Source: Chitinophaga pinensis
GTDB lineage: Bacteria > Bacteroidota > Bacteroidia > Chitinophagales > Chitinophagaceae
Length of the DNA stretch: 64,000 bases
Reading direction: 5' to 3'
Assembly: GCA_902167325.1 (NCBI GenBank)
Contig: LR632930.1
Coordinates: forward strand, 1,674,001-1,738,000
The position numbers and the translations under genes are program-made. Below the pieces are notes generated by a model that did not search any database, had not been told where the DNA came from, and worked only from the letters and a program-made list of their open reading frames with translations. Shown here piece by piece: positions 37,347-45,344 of the stretch (positions are counted from its first letter, which is position 1; the number at the start of each line of letters is the position of its first letter).

Positions 37347-37751
37347 ATGAAGAAATCAATCTGGATGCCGGTTAGTATCAGTGTTGTTATGTTAATGGCA
37401 GCTTGCGGTGGCGGCGAAGAAAAGAAAGCCGAAGAGAAGGCATCCACCGCGGAAACAACTGCTCCTGCAGCAGACAATTCTATGGTAGCTGACGTTACCG
37501 GTAAAGGGAAAGAACTGATGGCTTCGCAGGATTGCGCCACCTGCCACAAAGAAACCGAGAAAGTGATCGGGCCTTCCTTCAAAGAAATTGCTGCGAAGTA
37601 TCCCAGCAATCCGGAAAATATCGCCACCCTCGCCGACAAGATTATCAGCGGCGGTTCTGGTAACTGGGGTGAAATTCCCATGGCTCCTCACGCCGGTATA
37701 TCCAAATCCGACGCGGAAGAAATGGTGAAGTACATCCTCACTGTCAAATAA
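37347..37751 (+). CDS. Small cytochrome c lipoprotein
   Basis: The 134-aa product has a lipoprotein signal (VVMLMAAC, Cys at 20), a charged Ala/Glu linker and a class I cytochrome c domain: CATCH at 63-67 binds haem, IGPSFKEIAAKYPS follows, and IPMAPHAGIS supplies the axial Met. It should carry electrons in the periplasm. In this operon it may accept electrons from the dehydrogenase-like protein encoded at 39333, which has a cytochrome domain of the same type. Confidence 0.9.
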   Translation: MKKSIWMPVSISVVMLMAACGGGEEKKAEEKASTAETTAPAADNSMVADVTGKGKELMASQDCATCHKETEKVIGPSFKEIAAKYPSNPENIATLADKIISGGSGNWGEIPMAPHAGISKSDAEEMVKYILTVK

Positions 37752-37778
37752 GTAAGACAACCCTATAAACATTTCAAT

Positions 37779-38501
37779 ATGATGAAACGCATATTTTCCG
37801 CCTCACTGGTACTGAGCCTGCTTGCCGGTGCCACAGGCGCCTGCGCTCAGGAGGCTGCCCTCTCCAAAAAGGAGAAGAAAGCAGGCTGGCAACTGCTGTT
37901 TGATGGTAAAACCACCAATGGCTGGCGCGGATATAAAAAATCTGAAGCTCCTGATGCCTGGAAAGTGGTGGACGGTACGCTCTTCCTCGACACCGATGCT
38001 AAGAAAGCCGGTGCGAAAGGTGGCGACATCATGACCGCAGAAGCTTACGAGAACTACGAACTGGAACTCCAGTGGAAGATCGCTGAAGGCGGCAACTCCG
38101 GTATCATCTTCAGCGTACATGAAGATCCTAAATTCGGTGCCACCTACCAGACTGGTCCTGAAATGCAGGTGCTCGACGATGATAAACATTCCGACGGCAA
38201 GATCCACAAGCATAACTCAGGCGATCTGTATGATCTCATCGCTTCTCCCGCACGTTACGCTAAACCCGTAGGCGAGTGGAATACTTCGAAAATCATTAAG
38301 AAAGACGGCAAACTGACCCTCATCTTCAACGGCCATAAAACTGCGGAAGTAGACATGACCTCTGAAGAATGGAAAAAACTTGTTGCCGGTTCCAAATTCA
38401 AATCGTGGGACGGCTTCGGTGCATACCAGAAAGGTCACATTGCACTGCAGGACCATGGTGACAAGGTTTGGTACAGAAACATCAAGATCCGTCAACTCTA
38501 A
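37779..38501 (+). CDS. DUF1080 protein, probable 3-keto-glycoside hydrolase
   Basis: The 240-aa product has a signal peptide (KRIFSASLVLSLLAGATGAC) and a DUF1080 domain: WQLLFDGKTTNGWRGYKK, WKVVDGTLFLDTDAKK, GNSGIIFSVHEDPKF, TGPEMQVLDDDKHSDG, GEWNTSKIIKKDGKLTLIFN and IALQDHGDKVWYRNIKI. DUF1080 enzymes have been shown to cleave 3-keto-glycosides, which fits the oxidoreductases around it. The Cys in GAC could be acylated, so outer-membrane or periplasmic location is open. Confidence 0.9.
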   Translation: MMKRIFSASLVLSLLAGATGACAQEAALSKKEKKAGWQLLFDGKTTNGWRGYKKSEAPDAWKVVDGTLFLDTDAKKAGAKGGDIMTAEAYENYELELQWKIAEGGNSGIIFSVHEDPKFGATYQTGPEMQVLDDDKHSDGKIHKHNSGDLYDLIASPARYAKPVGEWNTSKIIKKDGKLTLIFNGHKTAEVDMTSEEWKKLVAGSKFKSWDGFGAYQKGHIALQDHGDKVWYRNIKIRQL

Positions 38502-38507
38502 TAAGCC

Positions 38508-39239
38508 ATGATGCGCTATAAATACCTCTTCCTCCTTTTTGCCGTTGCGGCAATCGCCGGCCTGGCCGCCTTTAAGAAGGCAAAGCCGCGCCTGCTCGTT
38601 TTCTCGAAAACTGCCGGCTTCCGGCACGATTGTATCCCCGTCGCCAAGCTGGCTATGCTGAAGCTCGGTGCTGAAAATGGGTATGATGTAGATACTTCTG
38701 AAGACGCTTCGCTGTTCAATACAAAAAATCTCGCCCGCTACAAGGCAGTGGTATTCCTGAATACCACCGGCGATATTTTTAATGACGAGCAGCAGGCTGC
38801 CTTGGAAGGTTACATCCGCAAAGGTGGTGGCTATGTAGGTGTTCATGCAGCTACCGACACGGAGTACGACTGGCCCTGGTACAACCAGCTGGTTGGCGCG
38901 TACTTCCTCAGCCATCCGCACCAGCAAACTGCCACGTTGCAGGTGGTGGACAGGAACCACCCGTCTACCGCCCATCTGGATCCTACCTGGGTGCGTAAAG
39001 ATGAGTGGTATAATTTCAAGAGCATTGTACCCGGGCTGAACTACCTCATCAAGATTGATGAAAGTTCCTACGAAGGGGGCAAAAACGGCGATAACCATCC
39101 CATGAGCTGGTATCGTGCGTTCGATGGCGGGCGCTCCTTCTATACAGAACTGGGGCATACCAATGAATCGTACAGTGAGCCGGCATTTCTGCAACACGTT
39201 CTCGGCGGTATCGATTATGCCACCGGGAAAAAGAAATGA
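38508..39239 (+). CDS. ThuA-domain protein
   Basis: The 243-aa product starts with a membrane signal (YLFLLFAVAAIAGLAAF) and has a ThuA domain: LLVFSKTAGFRHDCIPVAKL, VFLNTTGDIFNDEQQAALEG, YVGVHAATDTEYDWPWYNQL, KDEWYNFKSI, HPMSWYRAFDGGRSFYTELG. This is a class I amidotransferase-like fold whose members occur in disaccharide utilisation. It is closely similar to the N-terminal domain of the next gene, so one probably arose by duplication. The gap to the DUF1080 gene is 6 bp. Confidence 0.9.
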   Translation: MMRYKYLFLLFAVAAIAGLAAFKKAKPRLLVFSKTAGFRHDCIPVAKLAMLKLGAENGYDVDTSEDASLFNTKNLARYKAVVFLNTTGDIFNDEQQAALEGYIRKGGGYVGVHAATDTEYDWPWYNQLVGAYFLSHPHQQTATLQVVDRNHPSTAHLDPTWVRKDEWYNFKSIVPGLNYLIKIDESSYEGGKNGDNHPMSWYRAFDGGRSFYTELGHTNESYSEPAFLQHVLGGIDYATGKKK

Positions 39240-39261
39240 TCCTGCAAAAAATAGTTAATCA

Positions 39262-39287
39262 GTAGAGACGCAACCATGCGTCTCTAC
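39262..39287. repeat. Perfect hairpin element between the two ThuA genes
   Basis: GTAGAGACGCA and TGCGTCTCTAC pair over 11 bp around an ACCA loop. There is no T run, so it is not a classical terminator. Its form (GAGACGC hairpin) recalls small dispersed REP-like hairpins; only one copy is in this window. It may stabilise the upstream mRNA end or modulate expression of the next gene. Confidence 0.6.
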
Positions 39288-39332
39288 TTGCTTTAAAATA
39301 CCACGTCTACTACCGATTAACAGAACGATACC

Positions 39333-42300
39333 ATGAAGCATTTCACATACCTCCTCGTTTTTATCGTTACGGCAGCATTGGCCGGCTGCAGCAAATCACG
39401 GCCCGGGAAAGCCAAAGTACTTGTCTTTTCCAAAACGGCCGGCTTCCGTCACGCCTCCATCCCTGCAGGCATCGAAGCCGTTAAGAAACTCGGCACCGAA
39501 AACAATTTCGATGTGGATACCACCGAAGATGCCTCTAAATTTACAGAGAACAACCTTCGCCAGTATTCCGCCATCATCTTCCTCAATACCACCGGCGATG
39601 TGCTGAACACCGCTCAGGAAGCGGATTTCGAGCGCTATGTTCAGGCCGGCGGCGGCTTCGTGGGCATCCACGCTGCCACCGATACGGAATACGACTGGGC
39701 TTGGTACGGCAAACTGGTTGGGGCTTACTTCTCCGACCATCCCCCCGGAACTGCTAAAGCCAAGCTCACCGTTACCGACAAAAATCACCTGTCCACCAAA
39801 GGGCTTCCTGACACCTGGGAGCATGCCGACGAGTGGTACAACTTCAAAAATCTCAACACTGAAACCAATGTGTTGATGAAAGTCGACGAGTCTACCTACT
39901 CCGGAGGCAAGATGGGGAAAGACCATCCGATTTCCTGGTACCATGACTACGACGGCGGCCGCGCTTTCTATACCGAACTGGGCCACACGGAAGAATCTTA
40001 CAAAGAAGCAAACTTCCTGAAACATGTACTGGGCGGTATCCAATACGCCATCGGCAAGAACCTTGAGCTGGACTACGCTAAAGCGAAGTCGCTGCGCGTT
40101 CCGGAAGAAGACCGCTTCACCCGTCAAACCCTGACCAGCGGCGAGTTCTTCGAGCCTACCGAAATGGCCATCCTCCCCAACCTCGATATCCTTGTTGTGC
40201 AACGCCGCGGCGAAGTACTGCTCTACAGCGCTTCCCGTAAAAACCTCACACAGGTAGGCTTCCTCAACGTATATCATAAAACCGAAGTGCCAAACGTGAA
40301 TGCGGAAGAAGGTCTCATGGGACTCGCCGCTGATCCGGACTTCGCGAAAAATAATTACATCTATCTCTTCTATTCCCCCACCGATACTTCCGTGAACCGC
40401 CTCAGCCGCTTCACTTTCGAAAATGGTCAGCTGAATATGAAGAGCGAAAAAGTAATCCTGCAGTTCTACTCCCAGCGCGATATCTGCTGCCACACAGGAG
40501 GCTCCATCGCGTTCGGTCCTGACGGATTGCTGTACGTTTCCTCGGGCGACAATACCACACCATTCGATGAAGCCGGGCAGCCTTACGTAAGTAAAGGTTA
40601 TGGTCCTGTAGATGACAGGCCCGGTCACCTGCAGTACGACGGCCGCCGTTCCTCTTCCAACACCAACGACCTGCGCGGTAAAGTGCTGCGTATCCGCGTC
40701 AAGGAAGATGGCTCTTATGAGATTCCGGAAGGTAACCTCTTCCCGGCAGGCACAGCGAAAACGAAGCCGGAGATTTATACCATGGGCACACGTAACCCTT
40801 ACCGCATTTCCATCGACCGCAAAACAAATTTCCTTTATTGGGGTGAAGTAGGTCCGGATGCGGCCAACGATGATTCCACACGTGGGCCGCGTGGTTACGA
40901 TGAGGTGAACCAGGCGAAGAAAGCCGGTTACTTTGGTTATCCGCTGTTCATCGCTGATAACAAACCGTATCGGGCATTCGATTACGCAACGGGCGTTTCC
41001 GGAGATTACAATGATCCGAAGAAACCCATCAATAATTCCCGTAACAACACCGGATTAACCGAACTGCCACCGGCACAACCGGCATTCATCTGGTACCCTT
41101 ATGGTAAATCAGACGAGTTTCCGCTGGTGGGAACGGGAGGCCGTAACGCGGAAGCAGGCCCGGTTTATTACAGCGAATTCTACCCGAAAGAAACCCGCCT
41201 GCCCGATTACTACAACGGTAAACTGTTCATCTACGATTGGATCAGGGGTTGGGTAATGGCAGTAACGATGGATAAAGACGGCAACTATGTGAAGATGGAA
41301 CGCTTCATGCCTTCGCAGAAATTCAACGCACCCATCGATATGGAAATGGGACCGGACGGCAGATTGTACATTCTCGAATACGGCAATGGCTGGTTCTCGA
41401 AGAATGCTGACGCCGGCCTGGTACGCATCGACTATAACGGTGGTAACCGCGCTCCTAAAGTGAAGATAGACGTGGAGAAACTGACCGGAGCACTTCCCTT
41501 TACGGTGAAGGCATCCGCTGCCGGCTCCATAGATCCTGACGGCGATTCGCTGACCTACATCTGGAACTTCGGAAACGGTAATAAGAAAGAAACCAAAACG
41601 CCGGAAGCAGAATTCACCTTTGCAACAGCCGGAGAATACCCTGTGTCTGTAGAAGTAGGGGATGATAAAGGCGCCAAAACTTCCAGCCAGACCATCCCGG
41701 TGTATGCCGGTAACGAAACGCCGAACGTAAACATCAAACTGGCGGGCAATAGTATGTACTATTTCCCCGGTAAGAAAGTGGATTATGCGGTGGAAGTGTC
41801 TGACAAGGAAGACGGGCAGTCTGCAGCAGGCGGCTTCGATCCTGCAGGTCTCTACGTAAAAGCGGTGTACCTGGAAGGCCGTGATAAAGCGGGAATGTCT
41901 CAGGGCCACCAGATCGTGTCTGGCGCTATTGCAGGTAAAAACATTATGGAAACTTCCGACTGTAAAACCTGCCATAAGCCAAATGAGAAATCCATCGGCC
42001 CAAGCTTTATGGAAGTAGCGAATAAGTATAAGAGTGATCCCAGGTCGCCCGAGTACCTCGCAAATAAAATCATCAAAGGCGGCGGCGGTGTATGGGGCGA
42101 AACTGCCATGGCTGCCCACCCGGGTATTTCCAATGGAGAAGCTAAACAGATCGTGGAATACATCTTCTCCCTTGCCGGCGGCGCGAAGCAGGACCCCTCG
42201 CTTCCTGCGAGCGGCAGTGTGAATGCCACATTGGGGAATGAAGTGAAAGACCGTGGTGTGTTGTACCTGATAGCCAGCTATACTGATAAAGGCGGCGCCG

Positions 42301-42740
42301 GTATCCGTCCGATCACCGGAACGGCAACCGTGGAACTGCGCAATCCTAAGATTCAGGCGGAAAGCTACAAGGAGTCTGACGGTGCAAATGCTGTTGAGAT
42401 CGATGGGATGAAACTGCTGGTGCCGGGTGCCAATACCTGGGCCGCTTATCCGAACCTTGATCTGAGTGGTGTATCGGGCATTGAGCTTACATACTTTGTG
42501 CGGGAGATCCCTGCTCACGGATATACAGTTTCCGCCCATCTGGATAGCCCCACCGGTACTGCCCTCGGCAGTGTTTCTATCGGGAAGGGCGCGAAGGCGG
42601 GCCAGCCCAATCTGGCTACCATTACCTTCCCTGCCATTGCAGGTGGTAAGAAGCAGTCGCTGGTATTGGTGATCAAGGCTGCTGATCCTGCGGAAGCAAC
42701 GCCGTTAGGGATCGATTTTTTAAGATTACAGGCTAAATAA
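39333..42740 (+). CDS. ThuA-glucose/sorbosone dehydrogenase-PKD-cytochrome c fusion lipoprotein
   Basis: The 1135-aa product has a lipobox LAGC (Cys 19). Domains in order are: ThuA (about 27-245, VLVFSKTAGFRHASIPAG); glucose/sorbosone dehydrogenase beta-propeller (about 255-690, EEGLMGLAADPDFAKNNYIY, CCHTGGSIAFGPDGLLYVSS); PKD (about 710-795, SIDPDGDSLTYIWNFGNG); cytochrome c with CKTCH near residue 877 and GPSFMEVANKYKSD; and a CBM6-like end (about 1005-1135, IQAESYKESDGAN). The dehydrogenase type is expected to use PQQ and could pass electrons to the fused haem. It is the last gene of the operon, with a terminator. Confidence 0.9.
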   Translation: MKHFTYLLVFIVTAALAGCSKSRPGKAKVLVFSKTAGFRHASIPAGIEAVKKLGTENNFDVDTTEDASKFTENNLRQYSAIIFLNTTGDVLNTAQEADFERYVQAGGGFVGIHAATDTEYDWAWYGKLVGAYFSDHPPGTAKAKLTVTDKNHLSTKGLPDTWEHADEWYNFKNLNTETNVLMKVDESTYSGGKMGKDHPISWYHDYDGGRAFYTELGHTEESYKEANFLKHVLGGIQYAIGKNLELDYAKAKSLRVPEEDRFTRQTLTSGEFFEPTEMAILPNLDILVVQRRGEVLLYSASRKNLTQVGFLNVYHKTEVPNVNAEEGLMGLAADPDFAKNNYIYLFYSPTDTSVNRLSRFTFENGQLNMKSEKVILQFYSQRDICCHTGGSIAFGPDGLLYVSSGDNTTPFDEAGQPYVSKGYGPVDDRPGHLQYDGRRSSSNTNDLRGKVLRIRVKEDGSYEIPEGNLFPAGTAKTKPEIYTMGTRNPYRISIDRKTNFLYWGEVGPDAANDDSTRGPRGYDEVNQAKKAGYFGYPLFIADNKPYRAFDYATGVSGDYNDPKKPINNSRNNTGLTELPPAQPAFIWYPYGKSDEFPLVGTGGRNAEAGPVYYSEFYPKETRLPDYYNGKLFIYDWIRGWVMAVTMDKDGNYVKMERFMPSQKFNAPIDMEMGPDGRLYILEYGNGWFSKNADAGLVRIDYNGGNRAPKVKIDVEKLTGALPFTVKASAAGSIDPDGDSLTYIWNFGNGNKKETKTPEAEFTFATAGEYPVSVEVGDDKGAKTSSQTIPVYAGNETPNVNIKLAGNSMYYFPGKKVDYAVEVSDKEDGQSAAGGFDPAGLYVKAVYLEGRDKAGMSQGHQIVSGAIAGKNIMETSDCKTCHKPNEKSIGPSFMEVANKYKSDPRSPEYLANKIIKGGGGVWGETAMAAHPGISNGEAKQIVEYIFSLAGGAKQDPSLPASGSVNATLGNEVKDRGVLYLIASYTDKGGAGIRPITGTATVELRNPKIQAESYKESDGANAVEIDGMKLLVPGANTWAAYPNLDLSGVSGIELTYFVREIPAHGYTVSAHLDSPTGTALGSVSIGKGAKAGQPNLATITFPAIAGGKKQSLVLVIKAADPAEATPLGIDFLRLQAK

Positions 42741-42757
42741 GCCGAACCGGATATTTC

Positions 42758-42800
42758 AACGGGCCGTCTTGCAAACCTGCAAGGCGGCCCGTTTTTTTGT
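42758..42800 (+). terminator. Terminator of the sugar operon
   Basis: Arms AACGGGCCGTCTTGCA and TGCAAGGCGGCCCGTT pair over 16 bp with one mismatch around AACC, followed by a T run. Confidence 0.9.
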
Positions 42801-43074
42801 ATGCAAATATCCGTTGGATTTGATGCGGTATGGTGTGATTTTTGCGCGATGTAACTCCTTCGCAGAGAGACAGATCTTGCCGTACTGGGTTGGCTTGTGA
42901 TGAGCATGCAGGGCTACTGTCGTAAAAGAGGAGGGGCGGCGCCCGGCAGGTGGAGGGAAAAGTAACTAAAACCTGATAAAATACTTATTATCAATGGGTT
43001 GTGATTATGCATTAAAAGGCCGTTTCTGGCAATTTCCCCGCACTATAAGTAATTCATAATCAATAACATCTACG
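42801..43074. other. Intergenic stretch before array B
   Basis: Between the sugar-operon terminator and array B I see no gene or motif. Units directly before 43075 can still be cut in 11-bp frames (TTCATAATCAA, TAACATCTACG), so the array edge is not sharp. Confidence 0.4.
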
Positions 43075-43338
43075 CATCAAGTCCACATCAAGTCCACCTC
43101 ATCTCCACCTTACGTCCATAGTTACTGTATTGTTCCTGTATATATTCCATATTGTAACCGCATAGATACCGTATAGTTACTGTACGTTTAATGCATCTTA
43201 ATACCTTGTAATTAACTTGTAATAAGGTAGTAATCTCCTTCTAATATCCATACATTACCCATTAACTACCCTTGTAATCTCCTTGCAATAAGTTTTCAAT
43301 CTCCTTGCTATACCGTTTCTGATGACTTCCTGCTATGT
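43075..43338. repeat. Array B: 24 units of an 11-bp degenerate tandem repeat
   Basis: The stretch reads in frame as CATCAAGTCCA, CATCAAGTCCA, CCTCATCTCCA, CCTTACGTCCA, TAGTTACTGTA, TTGTTCCTGTA and so on to TGTAATCTCCT, TGCAATAAGTT, TTCAATCTCCT, TGCTATACCGT. Counting neighbouring units by hand, about 150 of 253 positions are identical at a lag of 11 (about 59 percent). The unit changes gradually along the array rather than being random. It lies between two convergent genes, flanked by terminators, like array A, and has the same length of 24 units. Confidence 0.85.
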
Positions 43339-43371
43339 ACTACCGGGAGCAGCGCATTGTTGTTCAGGCAT

Positions 43372-43409
43372 AAAAAAAGAGCTGTATCTGGTTAGGATAC
43401 AGCTCTTTT
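43372..43409 (-). terminator. Terminator of the TMEM220-like gene
   Basis: Perfect 14-bp arms AAAAGAGCTGTATC and GATACAGCTCTTTT around a 7-nt loop; on the minus strand it is followed by T residues. Confidence 0.9.
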
Positions 43410-43442
43410 AGTATAAAATATCATGGCTGATTGTCGGAAGAA

Positions 43443-43853
43443 TCACCCGATTTTCATCATCTTTTTGCGCATCTTTTTGGCCTTTTTCTGGCTTGAGTGC
43501 ACAAAATTGACAAGCAGGGCAATGATAAGGATAAAGAGCCCGAAGAATTCACGGGTATCTTCTATCCAGGGGGTTGCTGCTTTCATGGAACCGGCGATGT
43601 TTTGGGCCTGGTGTTCGGTAACCCAGCTCAGCACACCGTCTTTCTCAAAGAAGAGGAAAGTGGCGTAGGCGAGGAAAGCGAAAATGCCGAAAAGGTACCA
43701 GCCGCGGTAATAGCGCCGGGCTGCAGCGAGGCCGCAAAGTACGGCGCCATACAGGTAAATCGGAATCCAGATATAAGGATCCGGATCGTTCCACTGCAGG
43801 GCAGCGAACAATACGAACATCACACAAAAAATCACGTTAAAGATCTTCATCAT
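43443..43853 (-). CDS. TMEM220-family membrane protein
   Basis: The 136-aa product has four hydrophobic segments and the family motif LQWNDPDPYIWIPIYLYGAV near its N-terminus, followed by YLFGIFAFLAYATFLFFEKD and EFFGLFILIIALLVNFVH. It ends in a strongly basic tail (KKAKKMRKKMMK). The family has no established function. It is a single-gene unit. Confidence 0.8.
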   Translation of the reverse strand: MMKIFNVIFCVMFVLFAALQWNDPDPYIWIPIYLYGAVLCGLAAARRYYRGWYLFGIFAFLAYATFLFFEKDGVLSWVTEHQAQNIAGSMKAATPWIEDTREFFGLFILIIALLVNFVHSSQKKAKKMRKKMMKIG

Positions 43854-44220
43854 GCTAAATGGTATATCCGTTAAACTTACGTAAATTCCGGGAGTTAACA
43901 GGCGGCATGCCGGATAATCCTCTCAAAAAAAATCGCACAGAAGTTTGCGGTTGTTAAATTAATGTTATAAATTTAGAACGTAAGATTATCAGATCGGACA
44001 GTGCTTTGAATTCGTATAAATTAACGCTGACTGCAGGAGGGCCAACATACTTTTTGTCTTTATAAATTCCACCACTGCATAGTTGTAAATAATTGCCTTT
44101 AAAAGCTTTCTGCCAGCGTTCGTCTTATGCAAAATCGTTTTTCCTAAAGGAAAAGTTAAATTTTCACACCTTCAGGTGAGCGCCGAACGATTTTTAATGC
44201 TTATATTGCAAAAGAATTAG

Positions 44221-44249
44221 GGCCGGAACAATAAACTCCGGCCATTTTT
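44221..44249 (+). terminator. Terminator-like hairpin inside the eboA upstream region
   Basis: GGCCGGA and TCCGGCC form a 7-bp stem with a 9-nt loop, followed by ATTTTTCC. Confidence 0.5.
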
Positions 44250-44330
44250 CCAGCTAACCTTGACAAAAATATTGGGGCTTTGCCCCTGAAGAATATCCTG
44301 GTTACTAATCAGGTTTTAGAATGGCGGAAG

Positions 44331-44362
44331 GAGAGGCACTAGTTGCCTCTCTTTTATTTTTT
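44331..44362 (+). terminator. Second terminator-like hairpin just before eboA
   Basis: GAGAGGCA and TGCCTCTC form an 8-bp stem with a 5-nt loop, followed by TTTTATTTTTT. It lies 40 bp before the eboA ATG and no gene on this strand precedes it, so it ends an unknown transcript or attenuates the ebo operon. Confidence 0.65.
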
Positions 44363-44402
44363 GTCAGGGCCGGCTCATCTCATTATTACTTATTTTAGCT
44401 GC

Positions 44403-45284
44403 ATGGGATACGCATACGAAGCAACGGGTACAGCCATAGTTTTAGCAGAAATCTTAGAAAAGCAAATCTCCGAAAAGGGACGCCAATGGATCGCAGGTCA
44501 ATTAACCGCCTGGCAATCGAAAGGCACACTTCAAACTTTTAATATCGCATTTACGGCCGCACCCCGTTTCCTGGGGCGCGATGTAATTACCGTACCTCCC
44601 GCCGCCAGAGAAGCCCTCCTGCCCCGCTCGGTGGATGGTTATACTGCCGACCGCCTTTTCCGGCTTTGGTGGCTCCTGCAGCTACCGGTAACAGATGAAG
44701 CAGCCTATGTGCAGGCAATAGAAAACCTGTTCCTTGCCGGAGAAATGAATGAGCTTACCGCCCTCTACGGTGCCCTCCCTTTCCTCGCCTTCCCGGAGAC
44801 TTGGAAACTGCGTACTGCAGAAGGTATCCGCTCTAACATAGGCAGCGTCCTCGAAGCCATCATGGTACGCAACCCTTATCCTGCCGCATATCTCGATGAA
44901 CCCGCATGGAACCAGCTGGTCATGAAAGCATTCTTTACCGATAAACCGGTACACCTCATCACCGGACTCGATGAGCGCGCTAATGCTGATCTGGCCCGCA
45001 TCCTGAGAGATTTTTCCCGCGAGCGCCGCGCCGCCAGCAGGCCGGTACCACCCATGCTGTGGAGGCTCGTTGGCCCGTTCACCGACGCTGATAATTTCGA
45101 AGACCTGGAACGCGCCTTCTTCTCTGAAGTGCACGCAGAGCGCGAAGCTGCTGCTTTGGCATGCCATTCGTCATCCTACCCGCCCGCACAACAACTGCTG
45201 GAAACCCGTGCTGACGTGGCTGCGGAAATACAGCAGGGACTGATAACATGGGATACGGTTGCCGCCCGTGTAAATGGCCATTAG
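44403..45284 (+). CDS. eboA: EboA-like protein
   Basis: The 293-aa product starts MGYAYEATGTAIVLAEILEK and is largely helical, with FNIAFTAAPRFLGRDVITVP, DRLFRLWWLLQL and LALYGALPFLA-like segments. It matches EboA, the first protein of the EBO cluster. Its biochemical role is unknown. The identification rests mainly on its place in front of the five other ebo-type genes in the canonical order. The ATG at 44403 is preferred over an in-frame ATG at 44343 that lies inside a terminator stem. Confidence 0.75.
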   Translation: MGYAYEATGTAIVLAEILEKQISEKGRQWIAGQLTAWQSKGTLQTFNIAFTAAPRFLGRDVITVPPAAREALLPRSVDGYTADRLFRLWWLLQLPVTDEAAYVQAIENLFLAGEMNELTALYGALPFLAFPETWKLRTAEGIRSNIGSVLEAIMVRNPYPAAYLDEPAWNQLVMKAFFTDKPVHLITGLDERANADLARILRDFSRERRAASRPVPPMLWRLVGPFTDADNFEDLERAFFSEVHAEREAAALACHSSSYPPAQQLLETRADVAAEIQQGLITWDTVAARVNGH

Positions 45285-45344
45285 GTGTTACGTAAGGCTT
45301 CCACCCTTTTATTAATTTAATCGCAATTGTAATTCGTACTATAT

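Larger units (their letters stand above)
43985..44362 (+). ncRNA. Candidate structured RNA or long leader upstream of eboA
   Basis: The 549-bp gap between the TMEM220 gene and eboA has no believable protein frame but several hairpins. AAAATCGTT (44131..44139) pairs with AACGATTTT (44186..44194) and encloses TTTTCC/GGAAAA and CACC/GGTG hairpins; then follow GGCCGGA/TCCGGCC (44221..44243) and GGGGC/GCCCC (44274..44286). A weak promoter (TTTG at 43944, 20 bp, TAAATTTA at 43968) could start it. It lacks tmRNA, RNase P and SRP RNA signatures. The 5' end is a guess. Confidence 0.3.

Noticed and set aside
41109..42539. Minus-strand open frame of 476 codons
   Set aside because: Antisense to the five-domain fusion gene, whose PKD and cytochrome domains are unambiguous.
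43075..43338. Array B as a CRISPR array
   Set aside because: Units are 11 bp, directly adjacent and degenerate; there are no spacers between conserved repeats and no cas genes.
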